NCBI GenBank assembly: GCA_039621445.1
Contig: CP154957.1
Location: 25,582,938-25,646,937 of the forward strand
Reading direction: 5' to 3'
Origin: Euglena gracilis
Taxonomy: Eukaryota > Euglenida > Euglenophyceae > Euglenales
Length of the DNA: 64,000 nucleotides
A program made the translations under genes and the position numbers. The stretch's first letter is position 1, and every line of letters starts with the position of its first letter. The notes beneath the pieces were generated by a model. That model worked only from the letters and a program-made list of their open reading frames with translations. It searched no databases and was not told the DNA's origin. Of this stretch, positions 32,354 through 42,540 are shown piece after piece.

Positions 32354-33538
32354 TCATACATCAGAGGGAAAGGGGGCTTGGGCCAGCCCCAGGAGGTTTG
32401 GGAGGGGATCCCAAAAGGCTCCATATTTTTCCAGATTTTGATTCCAAAGCCTCTTGTAAGGGGCCAACATGGTGTGGAATCTCAAACCACCAAACCCAGG
32501 AATTAAAAGCATTGCACTGTAGGCATTACGTGCCTGGGCCTTGGAAAACTGAAATAACTGTACTAAAGCGTCAGCCACTTGGTCAGTTGTGGCTTGAGGG
32601 GGGGGTATCCCCATTTTGTCCAAAAAAACCCATAATAATGCAAAGGAACTCTGATACCGCTTTAAACTGGGGTTTCTCCCCAGGAAATCCTCAATGGATT
32701 TATTCTGTATTTGTTTCCCCTCCAATATTTTCCTGAGCAAATCATGCAAAGGAGGGGCCATCTGGGGGGTGGCATTTTTTCCCCCCTGCAATTGGTGAAC
32801 ATGCCCTTGTAGGGGGTGATTTTCAGGCAGGGGGTCCCTGGTACTTTCATCTTTATTAACTGGGGCCACCATGTGGCTGAATCCCAAAAGGGGGTGACCA
32901 TCAAAACTTTGGTCTGGGGAAACATTCTCAATCGTGGGAGAAATTTCTGAATGATTGACCAAGGGGGGTTTGCATAACGTCCCCCCATGTTGTCCAGGGG
33001 ACATTGGAGGGCATCCACTGCCCTGGCCTCCCAGTGGGGCCATCTGGCCACAAATTTGGGCAGTTTTTTTGTTGCCTGGGGAGGCAAATAAGTCTGTTTC
33101 CAGCTTTATGAAAGTTTGGAATTGCTGTCTTAGCCAATGAAAAAGCTGGGGGTCTAAAGAGTAATCCCCCCTGTCCATTTCCCATCTGCTTATGGGGTCT
33201 GCTAGGCATTCCTTTGAAGGCACCCAGTTGACTTGGAGGTTTATTTGGTGCTCCATGCACCATTTGAAAAATGGTCTTAGCATGTTGTTGAAGGGGTCCT
33301 TTCTGCCCCCACCTTTTGTGAGGTAATAGTAGATTACCTGGTTGTCTACAGACAAAGAAACTGTTTCCCCAGGTTTGCTCAAACCTTTCACAGTGTTTAT
33401 TGCTGCACTGAGGTCCTTTACATTTATGTGTAAAATGGAGTCTTTTCTCCAAAATTCCTGCACAATTTCTCCTGTGTGGATGTCCAGCCCCCCCCCAGGC
33501 ATGGGTGCTGCTGTCTGAGTGCAGCTCCCTGGTTGCAT
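32354..33538 (-). pseudogene. DIRS-like RNase H and recombinase N-terminal region
   Basis: An open frame of 394 codons. It starts inside an RNase H domain whose first Asp (Leu-His-Ser-Asp-Ser-Ser) is just upstream in another frame near 33,520. The Ser-Val-Asp-Asn and the final Ala-Asp-Pro-Ile-Ser-Arg motifs follow. Next come Thr-Asp-Leu-Phe-Ala, typical after RNase H in DIRS pols, and an N-terminal recombinase (SAM-like) helix region with Gln-Ala-Arg-Asn-Ala-Tyr. It ends before the catalytic part of the tyrosine recombinase, so it is truncated. RNase H would remove the RNA strand during copying; the recombinase would integrate the product. Confidence 0.75.
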
Positions 33539-33769
33539 TTTGGGGGAAGGATCTGCCCCCCCAGGTGTCCAATAGAGTTTTTATTTCCCTTAATTGGGCC
33601 TTGATTTCCTGGGAGATGGTGTGTTTTGAGTCCCAGGGGGCTGTGGACTTTGCCACCAAAAAATTTGCCAGGGTGTCTGTAAAAGCCCTTAAAAAGGGCA
33701 GGGCCATTAGATTGCATCTTATTTGACCCCAAATTGCAGCCAACTGCCTTTTGGACATGTAATCTTTTT

Positions 33770-34555
33770 TCACAATTTTTTCCCAGCTCCTTTTTTATTT
33801 TTTTTACTTTCTGGGGTTTCCCCCGTTCTGACAATTGATGGCCACAATGGCCTTGAAATTGTTGATCTTGGGCATGATGATTGGCCAAGAGGCCTTGATA
33901 TGAGTAATGCTGGCCCCAGTGGCCTTGGCAGTAATTCTGGCCCCATTGGCCTTCTTGATGTGGAGCCCACTGGCCCTCTTGACACTTGGACAGTCTCCAT
34001 TGACTTGTCTTTGATCTGGGACGCCATGCCCATTGAAAATCTTGGGGGGCCTCTGGGGGCCAATCCTTTACCCCTGATGGGGTGTGTGATGAAGAAATAG
34101 TTGGGGGGTTGTTGTGGACCTGTCCTGCCCCTGCCACTGGGCATCTGTTTCTGGAATCGGCCTCCCTGGCCTTGGTGTTGTTGGCCACCCTGGCCTTTGT
34201 TCCATCGGCCACCATGGCCTTTGCTGTTTTGGCCGCCCTGGCCCAGCTTGCTGTTGTGGCCTCCATGGCCCAGCTTGAACAAGGTATTGGAGTAACTGGG
34301 ATATGGGCCTCCATGGCCCTTGCCGTAGTAGCATGACAGCTGCCTTGGCCTTGGTGTCCTTCGGGTTTTTCTGACCACTGTCTGCCAAAGTCTGTGGCTG
34401 TCAATGGGTGGGTTTTTTGAAACTTTTTCTGGGGGGGAAGGGACAGCCACGGTTCGCCACGGTTGCACTGCGCCGTCAGGTCGTCCAGCTGTGGCTGCAG
34501 CCAGTTCTTGTTGTTCAGCAACGCTCTTCTTCGTGTTGTCAATTGCATTTCTCAT
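33770..34555 (-). pseudogene. DIRS-like gag fused to post-RT sequence
   Basis: Encodes a basic Gly/Gln/Arg/Pro-rich protein with repeated Gly-His-Gly-Gly and Lys-Gly-Gln-Gly-Gly units (about 34,130-34,330), a composition expected of a nucleic-acid-binding gag. A downstream frame runs straight from gag into Lys-Lys-Glu-Leu-Gly-Lys sequence that follows RT in the copy at 41,900, so the whole RT core is missing here by internal deletion. Confidence 0.65.
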
Positions 34556-34724
34556 TGAACTCTTGAAATGTCAACAAAATTTGATTTGATATTCTCCACG
34601 AGCGTCACCTTCTGGATAATTCGATTGACTCAACTCTTTGATATTCAACTGTCAAGGTTCTTGAACTGAAGTTCCTTTCTTCTGGGTTGTCGAAGGGCAA
34701 ATTAGGAATCAGCCAACTCCGGCG

Positions 34725-34995
34725 AAAAAAGGCACTAAGCAGGGACTCCTAACCCAGCGCAGCGAACAATCACACAACACCGCCGGCGAGCAAGGCATGG
34801 CCTCACAAGGGCACAGTGCGGAGCCCGAGGTGTCCAAAATGGGACCAGACTTACCAAGAATTTCAAGGAAAAGACCTGAAATGGAGAAGAATGGAGAAGC
34901 AGCGGGCGCTGAAGAAGATGACGGGGCAGCAGCAGCACACCAGTCCGTGGCCGTCGCAACCCCCCCACCTTCCAATCTCTCAGAAAAATTTCGAT
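34725..34995 (+). mobile_element. Inverted 5' end of a DIRS-like copy
   Basis: In plus orientation it starts GGAATCAGCCAACTCCGG and runs into the gag start (Lys-Met-Gly-Pro-Asp, Ser-Arg-Lys-Arg-Pro-Glu-Met-Glu-Lys-Asn), the same peptide encoded on the minus strand at about 36,550-36,710. It stops abruptly near 34,995, where the minus-strand RT begins. Confidence 0.7.
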
Positions 34996-35004
34996 TGCAA
35001 CAGT

Positions 35005-35942
35005 TCAACGACGATCTTTTTTCATTTCTGCCAAATGATGGGCTGCTATCTTTTTGCTGGGGGCTAACAGCAAAATGTCGTCTAGGTAGATGAAAACTAC
35101 CTTTCGATCCTTCCTCCATTTTCTTTCCCAGACTCTCATGAGAGTCATAAACTTTTGTGGCAGGCTGCTTATACCAAAGCATGCAGCTTCGAAATTGCCA
35201 CGTTTCCCCCCCCCACCTGCATGCAAAAATGCTTTTCCAGGCTGCTGTGCAGCTTTAAATGGAAGCAATCATCTTTCAGATCTATTTTTCCACAGAACCA
35301 ACCTTTTCTGAGATATGGGAAAATGTTTCCCATGTGTTCCAGTCTGAACTTCTGGGGGGTGAAATGGTGATTTAACTGTCGACAATCTGAAATTAGTCTT
35401 TCCTTTGTCTTTCCCCCTTCCTTTTTAGAAATGATGAAGTAAGGGACAAAATGTTTTGCCTCCTCTGGGGGGATTTGCCTGGTTGCCCCTGCACATTCGT
35501 ATTCCCTCAGAATTTTCTGGGCAGTCATTATTTCTTGGGGAGTTTTGAAGGGCACTTTCAAGGACATCTGAGGGGGGAGGGGAAGATCTGCCCTGACCCC
35601 TTCCCTTATCAGGTTTAATACCTCTGTGCTGGCTCCTGCCTTGACCCAATGGGGAATGCTGGCCTGCAGGGCTTTGTATGGGGGCACCTCTGGGTGTAAT
35701 GTGTCTGGGGATTCCACAGGCCCCATCACTGGGGTGCTTCCCCCTGGCTGCCCCATCACTGGGGTCCTGCCTGGCTGCCCCATCACTGGGGTCACCTCTG
35801 GCCCTGCCATAGGGCTGCTGAAAGACAGGCTTTCCCCCTGATTTTGAACGATTGGGGAAAGTCTGTGTCTGCAATGGGGAGTTACATATATAGGTGGGGT
35901 GTGTGGGCTGTTTACCTTCTGGGGGGGCCCTGGTGTAGCCAA
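35005..35942 (-). pseudogene. DIRS-like reverse transcriptase, broken
   Basis: RT motifs in order on the minus strand: the fingers motif Ile-Ile-Ser-Lys-Lys-Glu-Gly-Gly...Arg-Leu-Ile-Ser-Asp; motif A Lys-Ile-Asp-Leu-Lys-Asp near 35,290; after a frame change, motif B-like Cys-Phe-Gly-Ile-Ser-Ser-Leu-Pro; motif C Tyr-Leu-Asp-Asp near 35,070. The N-terminal part carries tandem Pro-Val-Met-Gly-Gln-Pro-Gly repeats (35,720-35,800). It ends at the junction with the inverted piece, so thumb and RNase H are missing. Confidence 0.8.
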
Positions 35943-36814
35943 TCTTGGGACTCACCCCCAAGGACTGATTTGATCTTGAATGCACTGGCCTCCAATGGCC
36001 ACTTGATTTTGATTGAAATGGCCTCCATTGGCCTTGAAATCTTGATGCTTCTCCTGGCCTCCAGTGGCCTTTTGCATATAATGGCCCCCATGGCCTTGAT
36101 ATTTTGATGATTTCCCTGGCCTCCATTGGCCTCTGGCATATAATGGCCTCCCTTGGCCTTCCCCTGAAGGGGGGGCTGCTTGCTTGGATGTGCAGCTCCT
36201 GAGGGGTTTATGTTTGAGAGAGCTGTGGGGTAAGTTGGACATAGCTTTCCCCTGTGACAGGTTTGCAGTGTTTGCTTCTGGCTTCCATATCCTTGCAGCT
36301 GGGCACCATGCCCTTGATGATAATGGCTGCCATAGCCTTGTTGAAAAGGTCTCCATGCCCTTGATGCAGTCCATTTTCCCTTGGACTGTTCCCCCTGAGT
36401 GGGGGGTGGGGATGTGGAAACGGGGGGGGGGGGGGAGTTTTCCAGACCTGTCTTCCCAGTTCTTTCCCTCTGGGCTGTGGGCTGCTGGTGTCTCCTCGAT
36501 TTTCTGGCCACCAATGTCCAGGGTCCATGGCCGTGGTTGAACTGTTGCAATTTTTCTGAGAGATTGGAAGGTGGGGGGGTTGCGACGGCCTCGGACTGGT
36601 GTGCTGCTGCTGCCCCGTCATCTTCTCCAGCGCCCGCTGCTTCTCCATTCTTCTCCATTTCAGGTCTTTTCCTTGAAAGTCTTGGTATGTCTGGTCCCAT
36701 TTTGGTTGCTCCGGTGCCTGCTGGAACTCCAACTTCTCCAGCTTCTGCTGCCTTCTCCGGGGTTCCTTTTTGCTCCGCTGGGCCGTTGGACACCAGGTAT
36801 GTGGCATCTTTCAT
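35912..36814 (-). pseudogene. DIRS-like gag
   Basis: 300 open codons: an Ala/Glu/Pro-rich N-terminus, an Asp-Asp-Gly-Ala-Ala-Ala-Ala stretch, then a long Gly/Gln/His/Lys-rich part with repeated Met-Glu-Ala and Lys-Ile-Lys units. It overlaps the RT frame by 31 bases. No zinc knuckle. A homologous N-terminus is inverted at 34,797. Function as capsid protein is inferred from position before RT. Confidence 0.6.
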
Positions 36815-36897
36815 GGAAATCGAAAATTCTCTTCCTCCGCTTCTCTATATCGTTTGAATTGCTCTTCGTCCTCTGTATTGATTGCTCGCTTGAACGT

Positions 36898-37056
36898 TGT
36901 TAAACTCGTTGTGTTGAAAGTCTTTCTCCTTGAGGTCGAAGGGCAGAATTAAGAATCAGCCAGCTCCGGCAACAAAAAGCAGTAAGAAGCACCCCCCCGC
37001 GCACGCACAAACACACCAGAACAGAACAGCCGGCAAGGAAAGCAGGACCTCACCAT
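36898..37056. repeat. Inverted terminal-type repeat, right copy
   Basis: Inverse of 32,102-32,282. GAATCAGCCA(A/G)CTCCGG is shared also with the internal end at 34,722. Confidence 0.8.
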
Positions 37057-37184
37057 CTTCTTGTGCTTCGCCCTCTTGGTCCCTTCCTCCCCCTTCCTCT
37101 GTCGTGGGAGTCCGAGACATTGCGAATTGCGAGGCCATGCCTTGCTCGCCGGCGGTTTGTTGTGCGATTGTTTGCTGCGCTGGG

Positions 37185-37721
37185 TTAGGAGGTCCCGCTT
37201 AGTTCCGCCTCGCCGGAGGTGGCTGCATTGTCTCCGACGTGGCGCCCATAGCGCTTTCTTTTTCCCTGGGGGGTCCCCCCCACTTCCCCCCCTTTCCCCC
37301 ATCTCCTGACCGCGGGCGTTTGAAGACAAAGTTTCTTAAATGGGTGTGCTGTCGGGCTCACAATGTCTTTGTGCTTCGCCCTCGGTGTCCCCACCTTTTT
37401 CGGCTTGCCTCGAGGGAGTACGAGACACCTCGGGCTCCTCAATATGCCATTGCGAGGCCAGATTGTGCGGGGAAAAAGGGGGTCCAGGGCACCTTTCAAA
37501 GCACCTTGGGCACCAAGTCTTTGATAGTGGGCTTTGAAAGCCTGCACCCCCGTCCATTGACAAATCTTCTTTGGCAGAAAGGCCAAATTTTTTGAGTTAA
37601 CCAACCACTGCCCATCTGGGTCCCCAAACCTGGGGGGGTACCCCCTGTTTGGTAAAAAATTCTTTGGTGATAGAAGCAATGGTATCTGCTTTAATGGCTT
37701 TGTAGGGGGGTTTTCACGCAA
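37185..37721 (-). pseudogene. DIRS-like tyrosine recombinase C-terminal part
   Basis: 178 codons. The middle has His-Tyr-Gln-Arg-Leu-Gly, which fits the His-x-x-Arg box of tyrosine recombinases, where catalytic residues lie. The last third is terminal-repeat DNA read as protein. It continues the recombinase begun at 38,244 after a frame break near 37,770. The catalytic Tyr cannot be placed. Confidence 0.45.
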
Positions 37722-37777
37722 TTAAAAGGGGGTCCCAGGTTTCATAAAGAAACGTGTTGCTTCCACATAAGACATCA

Positions 37778-38244
37778 TTAAATGAAAGGGACTGATTTGG
37801 GGGCATTGGGGAATGGAGAAAACTCGCTCCCACTTATGGAGTTTTTTTTGCCTTTACGTTTAATTTTGATGTAGGGAGCCCCCCCAACACACTGGTGGTT
37901 CTTTGCACCTTGCCAAATCAGAACTTCTGTATAAACAGAGGATTCGTGAACAGAAAAAGAGTTTTGTACGCAATGTACATATATCAGATGGCAGGGGGGA
38001 CTGTGCCAGCCCCAGGAGGATTGGGAGTGGATCCCAGAATACACCATATTTCTCCAATTTTTGGTTCCAAAGATTTTAAAGGTGCCAAGATGGCATGGAA
38101 CCACAGGCCTCCAAAGCTAGGGATCAATAGCATAGCACTGTATGCATTGCGTGCTTGGGCCTTTGAAAATTGAAACACTTGAATTAAAGCGTCAACCACT
38201 TGGTCAGTGGTGGCTTCATGGGGGGGTACCCCCCTTTTGTCCAA
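37778..38244 (-). pseudogene. DIRS-like recombinase N-terminal region
   Basis: Two overlapping frames encode the helix region with Ala-Thr-Thr-Asp-Gln-Val and Lys-Ala-Gln-Ala-Arg-Asn-Ala-Tyr-Ser-Ala-Met-Leu-Leu-Ile-Pro, nearly identical to 32,390-32,620. A frame change lies near 38,000. Confidence 0.65.
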
Positions 38245-38343
38245 AATTATCCATAAAAGCGTAAAAGCGCTTTTATAACGCTATAAACTAGGATTTCTTC
38301 CCAGGAAATCGTTAATGGTTGAACTTTGTACTTGTTTCCCCTC

Positions 38344-38664
38344 TGTGGGCGCTGGGAAAGAGATTAAGATTCCAGCAGAGGAATTAGGAATTACGCAAAA
38401 TTCTGTCTGTGTTTGTGTTTGTGTTTACAGTGGCAAGCAGCATGTTCAGTTTGACTTTGGTTGTTCAGTTCTGGGAAGTAACTTGATTTGTGCCAGCGCT
38501 GGGAATTGGGAAGTGGGATTACCATGAAAAGTTCCAAGGAAAGTCCCAGGTGGGTGCCAGGCCCCCTGGGTGAAATGATGGATCCCAGCCAGTGGCAGGG
38601 CCTGCAGGCGCCAAGGGCCAGCCGCCAGGGGGTTGTGGGAGTGGTGAGGCCCACACCCCCTACA
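38344..38664 (+). repeat. 5' LTR of the short LTR element
   Basis: TG...CA-type ends. By eye identical to 39,896-40,216 over 321 bases. Confidence 0.85.
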
Positions 38665-39270
38665 CAAACTGAATACTGCCAGTCAAACAACATGCCTACC
38701 AGCCACGTGGCGGCTGTCCGCCATGCCGGGATCAGGCATGGCATGTGCCTGCAGGAGGTCATCAAGAAGGCCTGGACTGAAGGGGTGAACATCAACCTGA
38801 TGGAGTATTATTCAAGTTTTGATGCAGATTGTGGCTGTTCGTGGTGTGCCAGTCGTGCAGCAGCTGCTGCTGCTGGCAGGCTCAGGGCCCATGGCAGGGT
38901 GGCCTCTGATGCCAGGCTGGTGGATGCTGTGGAAGGACATGTCAGAGACGGGAATGCCAAGGATGGAAATGCCAGAGATGCGAATGCCAAGGATGGAAAT
39001 GCCAGAGACGGGAATACCAAGGATGGAAATGCCAGAGATGGACATTCCAGACATGCGGATGGGCGAGATGGACATTCCAGACATGGAGATGGTCGAGATG
39101 GACATTCCAGACATGGAGATGGTCGTGATGGACATTCGGGAGATGGTGATGACGGAAGTTGGCATTGGGCCCCAGTGGGGCATGGCGAGGGCGGAGGCTC
39201 GCCGGAGAAGTCAAGAGGAATGAGAAGGAAGGAGCGCCGACAGAAGGCGAAGGAGGCCCCGAGGGGCTGA
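38488..39270 (+). CDS. Uncharacterised frame of the short LTR element
   Basis: 260 codons, starting inside the 5' LTR. The first 130 residues are ordinary. The rest is a repeat of Gly-Asn-Ala-Lys-Asp and Gly-His-Ser-Arg-His-Gly-Asp units (38,940-39,160) and a Lys/Arg-rich end. The DNA repeat has a 15/30-base period, so another frame is also open. It could be a small gag-like protein or no protein at all. Confidence 0.3.
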   Translation: MCQRWELGSGITMKSSKESPRWVPGPLGEMMDPSQWQGLQAPRASRQGVVGVVRPTPPTQTEYCQSNNMPTSHVAAVRHAGIRHGMCLQEVIKKAWTEGVNINLMEYYSSFDADCGCSWCASRAAAAAAGRLRAHGRVASDARLVDAVEGHVRDGNAKDGNARDANAKDGNARDGNTKDGNARDGHSRHADGRDGHSRHGDGRDGHSRHGDGRDGHSGDGDDGSWHWAPVGHGEGGGSPEKSRGMRRKERRQKAKEAPRG

Positions 39271-39490
39271 GGCCGAAGCCCTGCCTGGGATGGTGTGGGC
39301 TGGGTCCCCCTCCCGCATGCCCTGGGCCGAAGCCCTCACCAGCTGTGGCCGAAGCCCGCCGGGATGGTGTGGGCTGGGTCCCCCTCCCGTATGCCTGGGC
39401 CGAAGCCCTCAGGCGTTGTGGCCGAAGCCCGCCGGGACGGCGTGGGCTGGGCCCCCCTCCCAGGCCTGTGGCCGAAGCCCTCACCGCGGT
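39270..39490. repeat. Tandem GGCCGAAGCCC...CCCCTCCC units
   Basis: About four imperfect units of 60-70 bases, each with TGGCCGAAGCCC and GGGCTGGGTCCCCCTCCC. Confidence 0.75.
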
Positions 39491-39884
39491 AACCCCCTCC
39501 CGCTGCACCTGCGAGCCCCCTCCCCAGGACCTCCACCAGCCCCTGGACCCCCATCTCTGGACGGGCAAAAAAGGGCAAAAAGAGGGGGAAAACGAGAAGA
39601 AAAAAAATCCAGAGATGACGGCCCAAGGGGTATCTTTGGGCTGTTCTGGGGGGGAACCCCCGCCAGAACGGCCCAAGGCAGTGCGGATGCCTGCTGCTCC
39701 CCCCTGCTGCTGTAGGAGACCGATCCCCATAAGGGTCGGCCTTCGACCCCCGCCCCACCCCACAGAAAAAAAAATAAAACAGACAGACAGAAAGAAAGAT
39801 TCAAGATTGTGTTCGTGAACGAAAAGAAAAAACTCCCAGCGCCTTTTTGCCGAAGGCAGGTTTAGCTGCCCGGGGCAGCTTTTT

Positions 39885-39895
39885 AAGGAGGGGAG
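39885..39895 (+). other. Polypurine tract of the short LTR element
   Basis: AAGGAGGGGAG immediately precedes the 3' LTR, the standard plus-strand primer position. It fixes the element's orientation as plus. Confidence 0.75.
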
Positions 39896-40269
39896 TGTGG
39901 GCGCTGGGAAAGAGATTAAGATTCCAGCAGAGGAATTAGGAATTACGCAAAATTCTGTCTGTGTTTGTGTTTGTGTTTACAGTGGCAAGCAGCATGTTCA
40001 GTTTGACTTTGGTTGTTCAGTTCTGGGAAGTAACTTGATTTGTGCCAGCGCTGGGAATTGGGAAGTGGGATTACCATGAAAAGTTCCAAGGAAAGTCCCA
40101 GGTGGGTGCCAGGCCCCCTGGGTGAAATGATGGATCCCAGCCAGTGGCAGGGCCTGCAGGCGCCAAGGGCCAGCCGCCAGGGGGTTGTGGGAGTGGTGAG
40201 GCCCACACCCCCTACACAAGGGCCAGCCGCCAGGGGGTTGTGGGAGTGGTGAGGCCCACACCCCCTACA
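39896..40269 (+). repeat. 3' LTR of the short LTR element, with tandem duplication
   Basis: First 321 bases equal the 5' LTR. The last 53 bases (40,217-40,269) repeat the LTR 3' end. Confidence 0.85.
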
Positions 40270-40363
40270 CCTCCAGAATTTACCTGAGCAAATCATGCAA
40301 AGCAGGGGCCACCTGGGGGGTGGCATTTTTCCCCTCTGCAATTGATGAACATACCATTGTAAG

Positions 40364-40940
40364 TGTTGGCGGCGGGAGGCGGCTTGTCACCTGCGCACCG
40401 AAATTAGCGAATTCTCTGCCCCCTTCTACTACCTTTTTTACCTGTGTACTCCCCCCCCCCGGGTTCTCTTTCCTGATGTTTCATTCAAAGAATTGTGCAT
40501 GCTGAAGGAAGGAATATCAAAAAATCAATTTGAGTTCAAGAAAACAGTTGTCGATCCGGAAGCCCCAGCAAAAGGGAAGCCAAGGCAACAGTTCAAAAAG
40601 AAAGACAATCGGCGCTGGGAAGCAAGGTGAAGGTGTTCTTCCGTACCCCCCCCGCTACCCATTTTTTTTATTTTACAACAGGCTTTTAATGCCCCCCCCC
40701 CCCATACTGCTTCAGAGGCACCCCAAAGAGTTGGCCCAAACCCCCCCGCAAAATGTGAATTAATTGGCTTCCGGAACACAGGTTCTGGCTGAATTCAGGG
40801 ACCGAAGGCCGCAAAAAAAGGTAATTTTTGGGGCACGTGTGCCTATTTTTACCGGAGCGCCCAGTGATTGTTTTCCCCCACTCAGCCTGCCGGTGGGCCC
40901 ATTCCGCGCACGGTCACCGAACCGGCGAGAGGTGAAAACT
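40364..40940. mobile_element. 577-base insertion of unknown type
   Basis: The segment interrupts element B relative to the copy at 32,790. TAAG occurs on both sides (40,360-40,363 and 40,941-40,944), a likely 4-base duplication. The insert starts TGTTGGCGGCGGGAGGCGG and ends GAGAGGTGAAAACT, with no obvious inverted ends and no coding frame of note. C-runs lie inside at 40,449-40,458 and 40,691-40,705. Confidence 0.6.
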
Positions 40941-40944
40941 TAAG

Positions 40945-41990
40945 GGATGATTTTCAGGCAGGGGATCCCTGGTACTTTCATTTTTATTAACTGGGGCAAC
41001 CATGTGGCTGAATTCCAGTAGGGGGTGACCATAAAAACTTTGGCCTGTGGAAAAATTCTTCATCTGGGGAGAGTTTTTTGAATCAAAGACCAGGGGGGGG
41101 GTTTGCATAAAGTCCCCCCATGTTGTCCAGCGGACACCGCAATGCAGCCACTGCTGTGGCTCCCCAGTGGGGCCACCTGGCCACCAATTGTGGCAGTTTG
41201 TTGTTGCCTGGTGAGGCAAAAAGGTCTGTTTTTAGGTTGATGTAATTTTTTGAACTGCTGCCTCAGCCATTGAAAAAGTTGGGGGTCCAGGGAATAATCC
41301 CCACTGTCCATTTCCCACCTGCTTATGGGGTCTGTCAGGCATTCCTTTGAAGTGACCCACTTTACTTGCAGGATTATGCTATGTTCTATGCACCATTTAA
41401 AAAAGGGTCTTAGCATGGAATTGAAGGGGTCTTTTCTGCCCCCCCTTCTGTTAAGTAATAGTAAATTACTTGATTGTCCACTGACAGGGACACAGTTTCT
41501 CCTGGCTGGCTGAGGCTTTGCACTGTGTTCATTGCAGCACTTAATTATTTGACATTTATGTGCAAAATGGAGATTTCTCTCCAAATTCCTGCACAATTTT
41601 GCCTTTTTGAATGTCCAGCCACCCCCCCCCCAGGGCATGGGTACTGCTGTCTGAGTGCAACTCTCTGGTTGCAATTTGGGGGAAGGGTCTGCCCCCCAGG
41701 AGTCCAGTAGGATTTTTATTTCTCTTCATTGGTCCTTTATTCTTTGGGAAATGGGGTATTTTGAGTCCCAAGGGGCTGTGGAATTTTCCACCAAAAAAGT
41801 TTCCAGGGAAGCCGTAAAGGGCCTTAGAAAGGGGGCCATTAGATTGCATCTGATTTGGCCCAAAATGGCAGCCAACTGCCTTTTTTACATGTAATCTTTT
41901 TTCCACCATTTTTCCCAGCTCCTTTTTTACTTTTTTTGGGGGGGGCTTCTTTTTTTCTGGGGGGCACCTGTAATTTCCCCCCTTGGAACC
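40945..41990 (-). pseudogene. DIRS-like RNase H region of element B
   Basis: Three overlapping frames (41,993-41,556; 41,674-41,060; 41,219-40,914) encode the post-RT linker, the RNase H first Asp in Leu-His-Ser-Asp-Ser-Ser near 41,660, the Asp-Pro-Ile-Ser-Arg motif near 41,330 and a decayed Asp-Leu-Phe-Ala equivalent. It is closely similar to 32,800-33,770. Frameshifts show it is dead. Confidence 0.7.
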
Positions 41991-42540
41991 CAAGATGATT
42001 TACGATTTTGGTGGGCTGTAGGGTGGACTTTTTTTCCATTGATTTTGGATCCTGATTTAATTAAATCCTTGACCACTGTGTTCAGGTGATTTTGTAAGAC
42101 GTTTTGTGTTGGGGACACCAGTAAAATGTCGTCCAGGTAAATAATTACCTGGATGCCCCTTTTCCTCCACAGCTTTTCGAATGTTTTCATTACTGACATG
42201 AAAATTTGGGGCATTACACTCAGGCCAAAACAGCCTGCCTGGAATTCCCAGTTCTCCCCCTCCCCACCTGATGTCTCAGAAATGGCTTTAGGGCCTGGCT
42301 CACTGGGATGTGGAAGTAAGTATCTTTTAGGTCTATTATTTGCCGCCCAGTGGCTTTTTTCCAAAACTGGAAAAATGTGCTGGATGTGATCAGCTTGAAA
42401 GGTTTCATGTGGAAGCTTTGATTTAATTCCCTTCTATCGCTTATTAATCTCCATTTTTTCTCCCCCCCCTCTGGTTTTGAAATTAGAAACCAGAGGATCA
42501 GGTGCTGGGTGGTTGAATCCTTCACCCTCTTTACGGAACT
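41927..42540 (-). pseudogene. DIRS-like reverse transcriptase of element B, 5' truncated
   Basis: Contains fingers Leu-Ile-Ser-Lys-Pro-Glu-Gly-Gly...Arg-Leu-Ile-Ser-Asp, motif A Ile-Ile-Asp-Leu-Lys-Asp near 42,335, after a frame change motif B Cys-Phe-Gly-Leu-Ser-Val-Met-Pro, and motif C Ile-Tyr-Leu-Asp-Asp near 42,135. Everything before the fingers is replaced at 42,540 by plus-strand leader sequence. Confidence 0.8.

Larger units (their letters stand above)
32102..37056 (-). mobile_element. Composite of DIRS-like elements between inverted repeats
   Basis: The segment 32,102-32,282 recurs inverted at 36,898-37,056. Between them, from right to left, lie: gag and RT of one copy (36,814-35,005), a short piece in the opposite orientation (34,725-34,995), and gag plus RNase H and recombinase start of a second copy that lacks RT (34,555-32,354). 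DIRS elements use a tyrosine recombinase and have inverted ends. Here no copy is complete, so all are presumably dead. Confidence 0.7.
38344..40269 (+). mobile_element. Short LTR retrotransposon (TRIM-like)
   Basis: Direct repeats of 321 bases (38,344-38,664; 39,896-40,216) begin TGTGGGCGC and end CCCCCTACA. The second copy carries an extra 53-base duplication of its 3' end (to 40,269). CCTC flanks both sides (38,340-38,343; 40,270-40,273). AAGGAGGGGAG directly before the second repeat is a good polypurine tract. Comparison with 32,720 shows the empty site. The interior is only 1.2 kb and has no RT, so it must rely on another element. Confidence 0.85.
37770..42540 (-). mobile_element. DIRS-like element B with two later insertions
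   Basis: Minus-strand order RT (42,540-41,930), RNase H (41,990-40,945), recombinase (38,244-37,480). The RT-to-recombinase body is colinear with the copy at 32,354-33,800 once two inserts are removed: an LTR element at 38,344-40,269 and an unknown 577-base piece at 40,364-40,940. The right side is cut at 42,540 inside RT, where plus-strand leader DNA begins. Confidence 0.75.

Noticed and set aside
34136-34330. Plus-strand Leu/Ala/Trp/Pro-rich frames resembling a membrane protein
   Set aside because: They are the complement of the Gly/His/Gln-rich gag on the minus strand. The repeat composition explains the hydrophobic look.
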